This document shows, piece after piece, positions 55,081 through 64,000 of a DNA stretch of 64,000 bases; the first letter of the stretch is position 1, and every line of letters starts with the position of its first letter. The position numbers and the translations under genes are program-made. Below the pieces are notes generated by a model. It was not told the DNA's origin, did not search any database, and saw nothing but the letters and a program-made list of their open reading frames with translations. Location of the stretch: assembly GCA_022559845.1 (NCBI GenBank), contig CM040121.1, positions 566,482,140 through 566,546,139 on the forward strand. The letters are read 5' to 3'. The DNA comes from Amorphophallus konjac (lineage: Eukaryota; Streptophyta; Magnoliopsida; Alismatales; Araceae).

Positions 55081-56133
55081 AGATACCAAAGGCCGATGTC
55101 AAGAGTGGAAGCAAGATGTCTAAAGATTTTTTTATAGTAATGAGGTGTGATTATTTAGGTTTTGCTTGGAAACGCGCACACATGCACACATTAAATTGAA
55201 TATCCGGTTAACTTGTCGTGAGATATAAAAGTGAGCTAATCATATCTCGATATAACTTTGGCTCCACATCTTTACCTTCATTATTTTAATCGAGCTTTGT
55301 GGATGGTGGCATTAATAGAGTGAAAATATGCTTCCTTTTGTTCAATCCACCTTCTTCAAGAGTTCCCTTGCGTACTTAGCTTGGTTAATGAAGATATCGT
55401 CCTTGAGTTTGATTTGAAGTCCGAGGAAGAAGTTGAGTTCTCTTATGAGACTCATCTCAAAGTCTCCCTACATAATCTTTAAAAACTCTTAGCAAAGAAA
55501 TTCATTAATTGACCTAAAGACAATATCATCAATATAAATTTGCACTATTAGAATATCATTTTCATGATGTTTCACAAATAAAGTAGTGTCTACCAAATCT
55601 CACTTAAAATCATTTTCAACTAAAAAAGAGCTTAGTCTCTCATACCATATAATACTTTTATGTAGTTTTAAAAAAATGTGATTTGAAAAGGTTAAATCTT
55701 CAAAACCAAACGGTTGTTTAACATATACTTCCTTCTTTATGTACCCATTTAAAAATACACTTTTGGCATCCATTTGAAACAATTTAAAGTCCTTCAAACA
55801 TGCAAATGCATGTATCAATCTAATGGCCACAATCTGAGTAACCAGAGCATATAATTCCTCAAAATCAATGTCTTTCTTTTGGCTATATCCTTGAGCTACA
55901 AGCCTTACTTTGTTCTGTATCACTACATCCATTTCACTAAATTTGTTTTGACAAATCCACTTAGTTCCTATAATGCGGTAGTCTTTCGAACGAGGAACTA
56001 GAGACCAAACCCCATTCCTCTTAAATTGGTTGAGCTCTTCATACATAGCTAAGGTCCAATGCTCATCATTCATTGCATCATTAATATTTTTAGGTTTAAT
56101 TTGAGAAATGAAAGTAAGATAGTAACATACCAA
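55081..56133 (-). pseudogene. Reverse transcriptase of SIRE-type pol
   Basis: The clearest frame (56133-55600) holds MNDEHWTLAMYEELNQFKRN, VWSLVPRSKDYRIIGTKWIC, KVRLVAQGYSQKKDIDFEEL, LFQMDAKSVFLNGYIKKEVY and VKQPFGFEDL. Further left only broken reading remains and the YVDD box is not continuous with it. Wording is that of SIRE/Maximus copia elements. Confidence 0.8.
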
Positions 56134-56331
56134 TACTTATCGATGTGATGATCAAATTTGAATATCTGATTCTAGATCACCTATGATGCTTTCCTTAGGA
56201 TGACTCCCCATGATCTTCTATGCCCTTAGAAGTCCTTTTGATGTGATTGGGGTGATTCTGACGAGGGGTCTTTCTTTGTCTCTTCTTTGTTGGATCTTTG
56301 AGTTGGATCATTCTCTATCTCGAGAGTGAGA

Positions 56332-57604
56332 TCATACTTTTTTCTCTAATGACCCAATTTGATTGTCCATCTTTTTCCCTAAAATTCCTAAATCATCACA
56401 CACGTGATCTCCTTTCGGAGCATGGTTAGTTTCATCAAATATCACATGAGATGTCTTTTGTACAACTAAAGTTCTTCTATTGAATACATAAAATGCTCTA
56501 GAATTGAGAGAATAACTAAGAAAGATACTTTCATCACGTTTTTGTGCCAATTTGTTTCTTAATTATGTTGAGCATGGTTCAATATGAAGCACTTACATCC
56601 GAATGGCCTAAAGTAAGAGATGACCGGCTTTTTTTCATTTGTACAGCTTGTATGAAATTTTATGCAACAAAGGTCTAATCATGGCACAATAAGTAATATA
56701 ATAGGTAGTGTTAATGGCTTCTCTCCAAAAATATCTAGAAAGATCATTTTCGCAAAGCATGATGCAAGTCATATCAACTAAAGTTCAATTCTTCCTCTTC
56801 ACAACTCCGTTTTGTTGTGATGCCCTTAGAGCTGAAAAGTTATGATCAAAATTATTTTCAAAGCAAAATTCATCAAATTCTAGATTTTCAAATTTCTTAT
56901 ACCATGGTCACTATGAATGAAAGAGATTGAGTAACCTTTCCCATTTTGCACTCTTTTATAAAAATTTATGATTTCAATGATAACTTCATTTTTGCGAGCA
57001 TGAAAATGTACCCAAGTGAATCTAGAGAAATCATTTATAATAATAAAATCATATTTTTTACCTTTTAGACTAGAGATCCGTGAAGTAATTATAATGGCCT
57101 TGACGTATTCCCAATGTTCTTTGATTTAAACAGGATCTAGGGTGTTTGCCCATAGCACAAGCATCACACACCTTATCACTTCCAAAAGTTATTTTAGGCA
57201 ATCCTACAACTACGTCATGTCTAGATAATTTAAATATAACTCCAAAACTAGCATGCCCAAGTCGCCTATGCCATAACCAAGCATTTTCATTCTCATTGGC
57301 AACTTAGCATACATCACTATCACTAATTTCTTCCAATGAGGTAGTGTAAACATTGTTTTGCGTAACACCCACAAATTAATTTCATTTCATTTGTAGCTTT
57401 ATCTAAGATCATACAAACATTGTTATGGGTAACACTCACAAATTTCATTTCATTTGTAGCTTTATCTAAGATCATACAATGAGTAGCATCAACTCCAACT
57501 TTGTAACCCTCTATCACAAAGTTAATTAATGCTAAGCAAGTTATACCTAAGGCCTTTAATAAAGAGTATATGCCTAATAGAGTTAGATGCATTCTTACCG
57601 ACAT
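56332..57604 (-). pseudogene. Integrase region of SIRE-type pol
   Basis: Fragments in changing frames include a zinc-binding segment (WLWHRRLGH-like reading near 57290-57240), YDFIIINDFSRFTWVHF (about 57055-57005) and FIHSDHGIRN. The C-terminal ESIFLSYSLNSRAFYVFNRR, then TLVVQKTSHVIFDET, lies at about 56550-56430. The first catalytic region reads IND where VDD is usual. Many stops. A 63-bp in-frame duplication lies at its start. Confidence 0.65.
57366..57487 (-). repeat. 63-bp in-frame tandem duplication
   Basis: The phrase TTCATTTCATTTGTAGCTTT starts at 57381 and 57444, with extended matching around both. The minus-strand product repeats CMILDKATNEMK. As 63 is divisible by three, the frame is kept. 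Confidence 0.85.
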
Positions 57605-57950
57605 TATCTATTCTAACCACTTGTCCTTTTCCATTGTCATCAAACGTGACGGCTTCTCCATTCTTGGCTTCTAGGGACATGAATTGAGCCTCGTCCCACG
57701 TTATGTGTCTTGAGCACTCTTTGTCTAAGTATTGTTTATTCTTTAAGGCTCGAAGGCACACCTACAAAAGAAAGTCATTCTTATGTTTGTTTCTTTGGTA
57801 TCTGCACTTTGGTGGGTCCACCTTTGTTAGCCCATTCCCTAACCAATTCTTAAAGAACTCACATAGTTCTTGTTCTATGTGCATTCTTCTAATACTAACA
57901 ACTAGTGGCATAATGCCCTTTCTTACTATAAGGATCTGAGCTGGGATCAA
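57522..57950 (-). pseudogene. Zinc-knuckle remnant and protease of SIRE-type element
   Basis: A half zinc knuckle, KKGHYATSC, is readable right at the insertion edge (about 57930-57890); its C-x2-C half is missing. Then KNKQYLDKECSRHITWDEAQ (57735-57680) stands where the lineage has a D-S-G site followed by CSRHMTG, so Ser and Gly of the catalytic triplet are replaced by Lys and Glu. KGLRYNLLSI closes the domain. The protease would be inactive. Confidence 0.75.
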
Positions 57951-59699
57951 GAAGAATGCAGTGAAAACTGAAAATTAAAATTTTATCTCGGCACATGTTG
58001 ATTGCTCCGGTGGGATTTCTGGTAACTATGTAGAATAAGATCCGATTTTACCTCTATGATACGCGGATCGCAATGAAGCAGAATGTGATCCCTCATGGCG
58101 ATAGTGAACTACGCAAGTGCCTGGTCTCTAGCGGTATCCACACGGGCACGGACGATAGAGTTCTCTCTATGCAACATTCCATGAATGATCTCCTCAGCGG
58201 CACTCAAGCAAGTCTCTGCACTAGAGACAAGAAGGAGAAGAGAGAGGAGAGAGGGAGGGCACTCCTCCCAAGGAGGGGACAAAGAATGGGGTGGCTCTCA
58301 CTGGGGAAACCCCGGATGTTTGGCCCAGAGTTCTCTCTATGCAACTATTTATGGTCTCCTTAGATTTTCACAAAAACTCTCATAAGTCTAAATTGCATAT
58401 ATACTCCCGCCATCTACAACTCTAATATGTGTGACCCTCTAAGTCTAATGTCAGTCTGGTTTTAGGCCCATTAAGTTTAAGAACTCTTTCTTACCTTTTT
58501 ACATTAATACTTAACATTGAATTAATTATTTAATCATCTCATAACTTAAATAATTAACTCATCATCTCATGATAGATAATCATCTTATGATTAGCTTTTT
58601 ATTAGACTTTCAGGTCACAGTAAGCACCAAGTAACAATCTATGACCCTAGAAGATAAAGGAGGTCTATAAAACCACTATAGGACATTTCCGTCCACAGTT
58701 ATCACATAGTTATAGTATTCAATTCATATACAATGCCCCTGGTCATAATTAAGGGTATGGTCATACTGTCAAACCCTTATTGTTTATGACCTGATGAATG
58801 TACTCTAAGTCTCACTAAAAAATTCCTTTCCCAGTGAACTGTGTAACTCTAGCCAGAGATTTTTCTCGAGTACCATTCATAGGGCATTCTCTCTCAAGCT
58901 ATATCTGAGAGTGAATAATCCACTATTGTCATTCAATTACCTTCGCATGTACTCCACCGTATATGAATACTTGAGCATCTGGAACTTGTGACTAAAGTCC
59001 CTTTTTCAAGAATCAAAACACATGAGTCTCCATGCAAGGTATCCTTGGTGACTCATGTCAATGACCAACTACGCTACTATGACTAAAGAATATCTTTGTT
59101 GACAATTAGATATAATTACCATCCAGAGATTCATAACCGGATCAGTTCAGTGAACCCTATTCTTGTAATGGGCACCTGCACATATATCTTAGTGTCTCCA
59201 CACCAGTGACTATGAGATCAGTCACCCTCATCATATGAGAGGATATCATGTGTACTGGTTGTGGATGTTAAAAAATGATGATGATCATGCGGCATGCACG
59301 TCTCAGCACTCGAGCGCAAGTCGAAGCCGGGAGGGCCGAACAAACCCATACCTCACCCAATCAGGACGAGAGCTCACTTGGTGGTCCGCCATCCGTTAAG
59401 AAAGCCCCCAGGCAGAAGATACGGCCACAACTCTACGACCGGCAGTGCCGAGAGCTGAATCAAGGAAAAGTCGAGAACTCCGGCACAGTCTCGGCATATG
59501 CCAAAAGTCACGCAAAGCCCTGGACCGAGCCCCAGAAGCTGCGAACGGAAAATTACGGAAGCCATGCATCGCAACTAAAACATTCCGGGGATGCCAACGT
59601 TCATATAAATAGCCGTGACTTCGAAAAGAATTCATTCGGTGCTTAAAACGGCATGGCAAGGCCCTTAATTAACCGACGCCACCCCCATGCTTTGTTTAA

Positions 59700-59950
59700 A
59701 AACGGCGTGCTCATTTGAAAGCCAAGTTGTTATTCCGGCGCACTCAAAGAACACCTCAAACTATTCGTTGGAATAGTTAAAACGGCGCGCCCCCCGGTCG
59801 CGCCGTTTTAACCGAAATGCCTACTTGCCCATCTTCAAAAGCTTCTTCTTTCAAACATTTAATACGGCGTGGCCCATTTGTGATCTTAATACTGCGCGCC
59901 AATTGCACTTGGGTTTAAACCGGCACGGTCACTGTTCCACCGCGCCATTT
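59700..59950 (+). repeat. AAAACGGCGCGCC hairpin array, part 1
   Basis: Words such as AAAACGGCGCG and CGCGCCGTTTT face each other around 59780-59812, with weaker copies (ACGGCGTG, CGGCACGG) on both sides. Confidence 0.6.
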
Positions 59951-60253
59951 TAACCTCATGCCATCCCATCGAAACTCTGATGCTCTGTTCTGCACCATAC
60001 GCTGCGCAGATAACATTTAATGTTTGAAGCTATGTCTCCTCCTCCCGATCGACAGCAAAGCGGCAGTGATGGCAACGTCAGGCAGCGGTGGTGGCAGCAG
60101 CAACAGAAGATCTTCCGAAGAATCCGCGAACACCCATCCTCGGATGAGCGGCAGCGTACGGCGCGAGCCAGCATCGTCCAGCACATCACCTCGACTTCAG
60201 AATTCAATGCGGACGAGGCGGATGTGGCGGGATGTTCTCCTCAGTGGTAATTC

Positions 60254-60260
60254 TATAAAG
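60254..60260 (+). promoter_or_regulatory. TATA box of insertion Y
   Basis: AATTCTATAAAGCC, followed about 80 bp later by GAAGAAGAAG-rich DNA as in E2. Confidence 0.45.
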
Positions 60261-61059
60261 CCACAGCACTGCGAAGGGAAAAACCCTGGATTCTCCCCCC
60301 GGCTGGCGATCAAGGAGAAGAGAGGACTCTCGGCTGTGCGCAGTGAGGAGAAGAAGAAAAAGAGAGAGAGAGAGGTTCCACCTGCTCGCGTCGGCAAGGT
60401 GAAGAAGAAGAAGAGAGTGAGTGTGAGAGAGGAGAGGTGAGTCGGAGGGGGAAGAGCCTATGCTCTCTCCCCCTCCCTCGTCAATGTATTCTCTCCCCCC
60501 TCGCTATGTATTTCTTCTTTATCAAGAGATGAATCCCTTCTGTTTTAAAATCTTCCCCGATTATGTGGATGAATAAAAAGAAAAGGGCCTTTTACAATCT
60601 TAGTATTCTCTACTTTAATCCCCGTTTCCTCCTTCTTCTCTCCTCCTCCTCCTCATCCAAGACTCTTCGAAGCTTGCTTCTCCATAGCATGGTCTTCGAA
60701 GGAGTTCGTCACCGGATGAACAATCATAGCCCTTCCGTGGCAAACACTTGTCTCGCTTTGAAAATCATAGCCCGTGAGTCATGGTCGCTCTCGTAGGCTG
60801 GCCCTTGAGCGTTCCACACTCACACTTGGGCTAACGGACCGCCGTGAGGCCGTTCTGCATTTTGAGAGTTTACCCAGGAGTAATCCGTGTGGTGACTTTC
60901 GCTTCTCTCTGGCAAGTCCCGGTCCGGGGGAGGTGCTACCAGATTTTTTCCAGGGCCAAGAACATACATAAACACCAAGAACAATGAATAAACTCATCAT
61001 AAAACTTGCCCACGGGTGAAAGAAAAGAAACACATAGTCAGAGCAATAAACTCTCGGGA

Positions 61060-61575
61060 GAGGCTAATACGGCACGGCCACTGTTCCACCACGCCGTTTC
61101 AACCCTCATCACAATAGCCCCATCTCCTTTGGATGCTAAACGACGCGTCCATTTCCATCCATATCCTCCTATTCTGGGGCGGCCAATTCCGGCGCGCCCC
61201 CTGGCCGTGCCAGTTTAACCTCTCTGTTGCCCATCCTTTAAACGGCGTGCTCCTCCTCTTTGGCATCTACCCGGTGCGCACCTGTCCACCCCTTGCCACC
61301 CTTAAAACGGCGCGCCTATATCCGGCGCGCCCCCTTTGCATTCCGTTAATCTGGCGCCCTCCTTGAGTTTCTAAAACGGTGCGATCCCTGTGCACCTAAC
61401 ACCCTTAAAACGCCCCCCCCCCACTTGTTCATTCCATACCCGGCGCGCCCCCTTGCCATCCTTAATCTGGTGCCCTCCTTTAGATCCTAAAATGGCACGC
61501 CCCATCTCCTCCTTTGAACCCTTAAAATGGCGCGCCCCATCCCCTCCTTTGAACCCTTAAAACGGCGCGCCTGCT
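61060..61575 (+). repeat. GGCGCGCC word array, part 2
   Basis: GGCGCGCC occurs at about 61192, 61309, 61324, 61441, 61530 and 61564, commonly as TTAAAACGGCGCGCC, with variants between. Spacing is roughly 30-100 bp and spacers are unrelated T/C-rich DNA. Confidence 0.75.
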
Positions 61576-61894
61576 TAATACAAAAAGGAATAAACAAGCA
61601 AAAAAACATAAAAAAGGTCAATCATGTTAATAAAAAATTAAAAGAAACTCCATCACTCGTGCCTTAATTAAAGTTCGTCGGTCAGAAACAGGTCAACCAC
61701 TGTTCCACCGCGCAGGTCGATCCGTGTGTGAGGGAGCACGATGGCGAGTTCGGGCTTTATACTTAATAAACCTCTCTCCCGGACTGGGTGCAAAGAGAAA
61801 ATCAATGATGCCTTGTGGTATCAAATGTGGGCCTTGGGGATCCCGATATGGCCATAGTCCGCAACCACCTCGGGCCAATAGATCATCAGCTTGA

Positions 61895-62300
61895 CCCACT
61901 TCTATCGAGATCCAATCCCACATCCACATTAAACTTGCCGTATCTAGGGCAGACATCCGTACGGCTTCGTCGTTGTCTTCGATGCTTCGAATGCAGACTC
62001 TCGTCCGAACAGTGAATGGTCCATTAGTGACCGACATATATACCGGGATCTAATCCCACAGTTGCATTAAACTTGTCGTACTCACGGTAGACATTTGTAC
62101 GGTTTTGTCACCGTCTTTTATGCTACAAACGCGAACTTCTATCCGAATAAGAAATGGTCCGTTAGTGACCAACATATATACCGGGATCTAATCCCGTGCT
62201 TGCATTAAACTTGTCGTACTCACGGCAGACATTCGTACGGTTTTGTCGCCATCTCCCACGCTACTGATACGGACTTTCGTCCGAATAAAGAATGATCCAC
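61895..62300 (+). repeat. 138-bp tandem repeat, three copies
   Basis: GATC(C/T)AATCCC marks unit starts at 61909, 62047 and 62185, exactly 138 bp apart. Units share ATTAAACTTG(C/T)CGTA and GTACGG(T/C)TT. The last two are closest. Confidence 0.8.
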
Positions 62301-62748
62301 AAGCAACCGATATACGCATATCTGTGAACGTTTGTGCCCCAATGCGGGGTTTGTTTAGACGCAATCCGAGATTCTGTTCTCGCTTTCATTATTATGAATT
62401 TCAGGCCATAGGGCCCCTTTTCCTGGCAATCAATCAAGGGTTGTCCCCTCTTCGAGGGGATGTAATTAACGTCGTAGCCTTTATGGTACAGTGGGTTCTC
62501 AGTCCCGACACGAACTACACAATCGTCTGATTAGTCAGATCGAGCGCACCATGGGCTTCCGTGAAGTCCGAATAAATCGTCACTTTGTGACTGGCACGCC
62601 CACGCACTTAATGAACCAATAAACGAAAAATAATAACTATTTGATAAAAAGTGCGTCCACACTGGTCTATCTAGATTATTTAATATCCTGTTTCAAAGAT
62701 CCTATGACCAAGAACGTTTAGAACATATTATGATCCAGTCTTCATAGC

Positions 62749-63183
62749 ATGCATTCGAGGACTTCATCACATCAAGTGAAAATAATTCTGGGCTTTGCTT
62801 ATGTCTATGGTTATGGAACAAATGTTGCTGCAGAAGGACGTGCTCTACTGGATGGATTGAGATTAGCCCATCATCATGGGCTAGAAATCACTGTTATCTA
62901 TTCAGATTCAAAGGTTCTAATTGATATGCTGGCTGCCAATAAAGATCCACCATGGCATTTACTTCCGTGGTGGAATCAACTTCAACAACTTTTTCTCAAG
63001 ACTCATTGTCCTGTGATTCACACATATAGAGAGGCCAATCAAGTGGCCGATGCTTTAGCTAACTATGCAGTAGAAAGAGGGGATAATAGTGTTTTCTATG
63101 ATTCTCGGGAGTTACCATTGAAGGCTAGAGGTTATGCTTTGGCCGATACAAAGGGCTGGCCCAATATACGTGTAAAGCTTTGA
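62749..63183 (+). pseudogene. RNase H-like (RVT_3) fragment, LINE-derived
   Basis: From about 62779 the frame reads KIILGFAYVYGYGTNVAAEG, LRLAHHHGLEITVIYSDSKV and HTYREANQVADALANYAVER, the C-terminal two thirds of a plant RNase H-like domain. Glu and two Asp of the active site are present; the N-terminal strand with the first Asp is missing. The frame is open to the stop at 63181 and is followed by AATAAA near 63261 and an A-rich stretch. It fits the 3' end of a 5'-truncated plant LINE sitting in the SIRE gag; a host RNase H-like gene fragment is less likely. Confidence 0.65.
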
Positions 63184-63399
63184 TTTGTTTCTTTCTCTTT
63201 TGGTTTACTGTACAGCAGAGGCTAGTCCTCATCAGTGTATGTTCTTACCATTCATAAAGCAATAAAATTTAGCATCTAGGAGAAAATGGTGGAGTGGGAA
63301 CATTCTCTTCCTCTGGAAGAGGGTGCACTCTCCCTTTTCCCTCTCTAGATGACTTGTTTGCCTAAAAGAAAAGAAGAAAATACATAATATTATAAATGA

Positions 63400-64000
63400 G
63401 ACGTAATGAAGAAAATGTCAGAAATCTTATTAATATAAATGAGAATGTACGAAGAATAATGTCATCACTTCACAAGTGATTAACTTGCAAGGTATACACT
63501 TCTTTCACATACCACAATAGTTGAAAATTGCAAAAGAAACACTAGATAATGATGTCTTGACAACTGAAACTTTTATGACATTCACCTTCTTTTTATTTGT
63601 AAGAATATAATCAAGACTTTCTTTTCTAAACACTCTCACATGAGTGTCAAGAATTGCATTAAGGTAATATGTACTTTTAACAAATTTAAATAATGCAACA
63701 TGTTGGTCAATTTCCTCTTTTAGATCACAAATCTTATTTTTATTTTTGAGATGTCATTTTCAAACAATGTCACTTTCTCTTTCATAGACAAATCCTCCTT
63801 TTTTAGAGATTCATTTTCATGCTTTAACGATGTATTATATTCATTAAGCATGTCAACTTCAAGTGACTTATTGTTATCATGTATAAGAGAGATTTCCTTT
63901 TAAAGTACTTTATTTTTACATTTTAATTTCTTATACTTTTATATAAATTTTTAAGAGCTAATTGAACTTGCTCATTAGTAAAAGGAGAAGCATCAGAATG
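63400..64000 (-). pseudogene. Gag coiled-coil fragment of SIRE-type element
   Basis: Minus-strand reading gives NNKSLEVDMLNEYNTSLKHE, NESLKKEDLSMKEKVTLFEN, then after a frameshift ICDLKEEIDQHVALFKFVKS. Heptad-like Leu/Ile/Val spacing indicates a coiled coil, as in the long gag of SIRE/Maximus elements. It lies where gag should be relative to the protease at 57.9 kb. No zinc knuckle is present here; the half found at 57.9 kb continues it. Confidence 0.5.

Larger units (their letters stand above)
59260..62661 (+). mobile_element. 3.4-kb LTR-type insertion Y
   Basis: Starts TGTGGATGTT, ends GTGCGTCCACA, with the perfect TSD CTGGT on both sides (59255-59259, 62662-62666). No gag or pol. It holds GGCGCGCC word arrays (59700-59950, 61060-61575), a TATA box at 60254, GA-rich leader-like DNA, a purine tract before TGCTACCAG at 60934, three 138-bp tandem repeats and the 3' module shared with 53075-53368. 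It is either a very long solo LTR or a non-coding element. Confidence 0.75.
57938..62776 (-). mobile_element. Candidate copia-type LTR inside SIRE gag, interrupted
   Basis: Pieces 57938-59259 and 62662-62776 read as one non-coding sequence once the unit between them is removed. The plus-strand left edge is TGAGCTGGGATCAAG and the right edge CACATCA. On the minus strand the order is unique U3-like DNA, a TATA-like CCATAAATAGTTGC near 58350, GA/CT leader, then CACTGCATTC near the end. The edges and the absence of a TSD make the boundaries tentative. Confidence 0.4.
38471..64000 (-). mobile_element. SIRE/Maximus-type Ty1/copia element with deep nesting
   Basis: Minus-strand pieces of one element are spread across this region: gag coiled coil (about 64000-63340), half zinc knuckle and protease (57950-57522), integrase (57500-56332), RT (56133-55080), RNase H (55080-54600), polypurine tract (53625-53639) and a 3' LTR split into 53624-53369 and 40288-38471. 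RT and RNase H wording and the element's size fit the SIRE/Maximus lineage. Insertions separate the pieces. Its LTR edge TGTTGGACCG at 38471 lies 0.5 kb past the last LOL1 exon seen. The 5' LTR is outside the window, so no TSD can be tested. Confidence 0.75.

Noticed and set aside
59275..59646. A 123-codon plus-strand frame
   Set aside because: No recognisable domain and it lies at the start of non-coding unit Y.
41040..61575. CRISPR-like arrays (short repeats with unlike spacers)
   Set aside because: Plant nuclear DNA, repeat words only 6-13 bp, irregular spacing, no cas genes, and location inside LTRs.

Overview
This window is nuclear DNA of a flowering plant. One spliced host gene is recognisable, a LOL1/LSD1-type zinc-finger gene at about 34.3-38.1 kb with GT-AG introns and a leader intron. 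Almost everything else is decayed and nested transposable elements: Ty3/gypsy, Ty1/copia of two lineages, LINE-like, hAT-like, PIF/Harbinger-like and foldback. No prokaryotic, organellar, rRNA or tRNA genes were seen. The species cannot be named; the LOL1 protein fits a monocot or other angiosperm equally well.

Layout. 1-5.5 kb is the gag side of a minus-strand Ty3/gypsy relic with two in-frame tandem repeats (81 and 84 bp units). 5.5-8.5 kb is GC-rich repeat-like DNA without a clear gene. 8.7-9.9 kb is a LINE-like insertion with a perfect 15-bp target-site duplication (TSD). 10.1-11.7 kb is a large foldback element. 13.2-30.5 kb is one minus-strand Tat-lineage Ty3/gypsy element (LTRs 13220-14090 and 29640-30509, TSD CTTCC). 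It carries gag, protease, RT, RNase H, a second RNase H and integrase, all broken, and three plus-strand (antisense) genes in its 3' half. Solo LTRs sit inside it at 14184-17068, 17239-18089 and 25401-27149. 30.5-34.3 kb is AT-rich intergenic DNA with a dimeric Tourist-like MITE.

From 38471 to beyond the right edge lies a minus-strand SIRE/Maximus-type Ty1/copia element, 0.5 kb downstream of the last LOL exon seen. It is heavily nested. Its 3' LTR holds two hAT MITEs and a 13-kb insertion (40289-53368). That insertion holds a plus-strand Tnt1-like copia element (41202-48453), whose pol is split by a solo LTR (43991-46291, TSD GAGCA). The SIRE gag/protease junction is split by another LTR-like piece (57938-62776), which holds a 3.4-kb LTR-type unit (59260-62661, TSD CTGGT). 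The final LOL1 exon was not found and may lie past this element.

The most unusual pattern is that many LTRs of unrelated families here carry, upstream of the TATA box, an array of short hairpins built on one element-specific CpG-containing word: GGTCGACC, CGGTCA/TGACCG, ACGCGT/GACGCG, GGTCGCGACC, GGCGCGCC, or GTCGACTGATTTT. A related E2 segment repeats CCGGCAGC. The three hAT MITEs do the same with GGATATCC-like words. This was read by eye and needs statistical testing.
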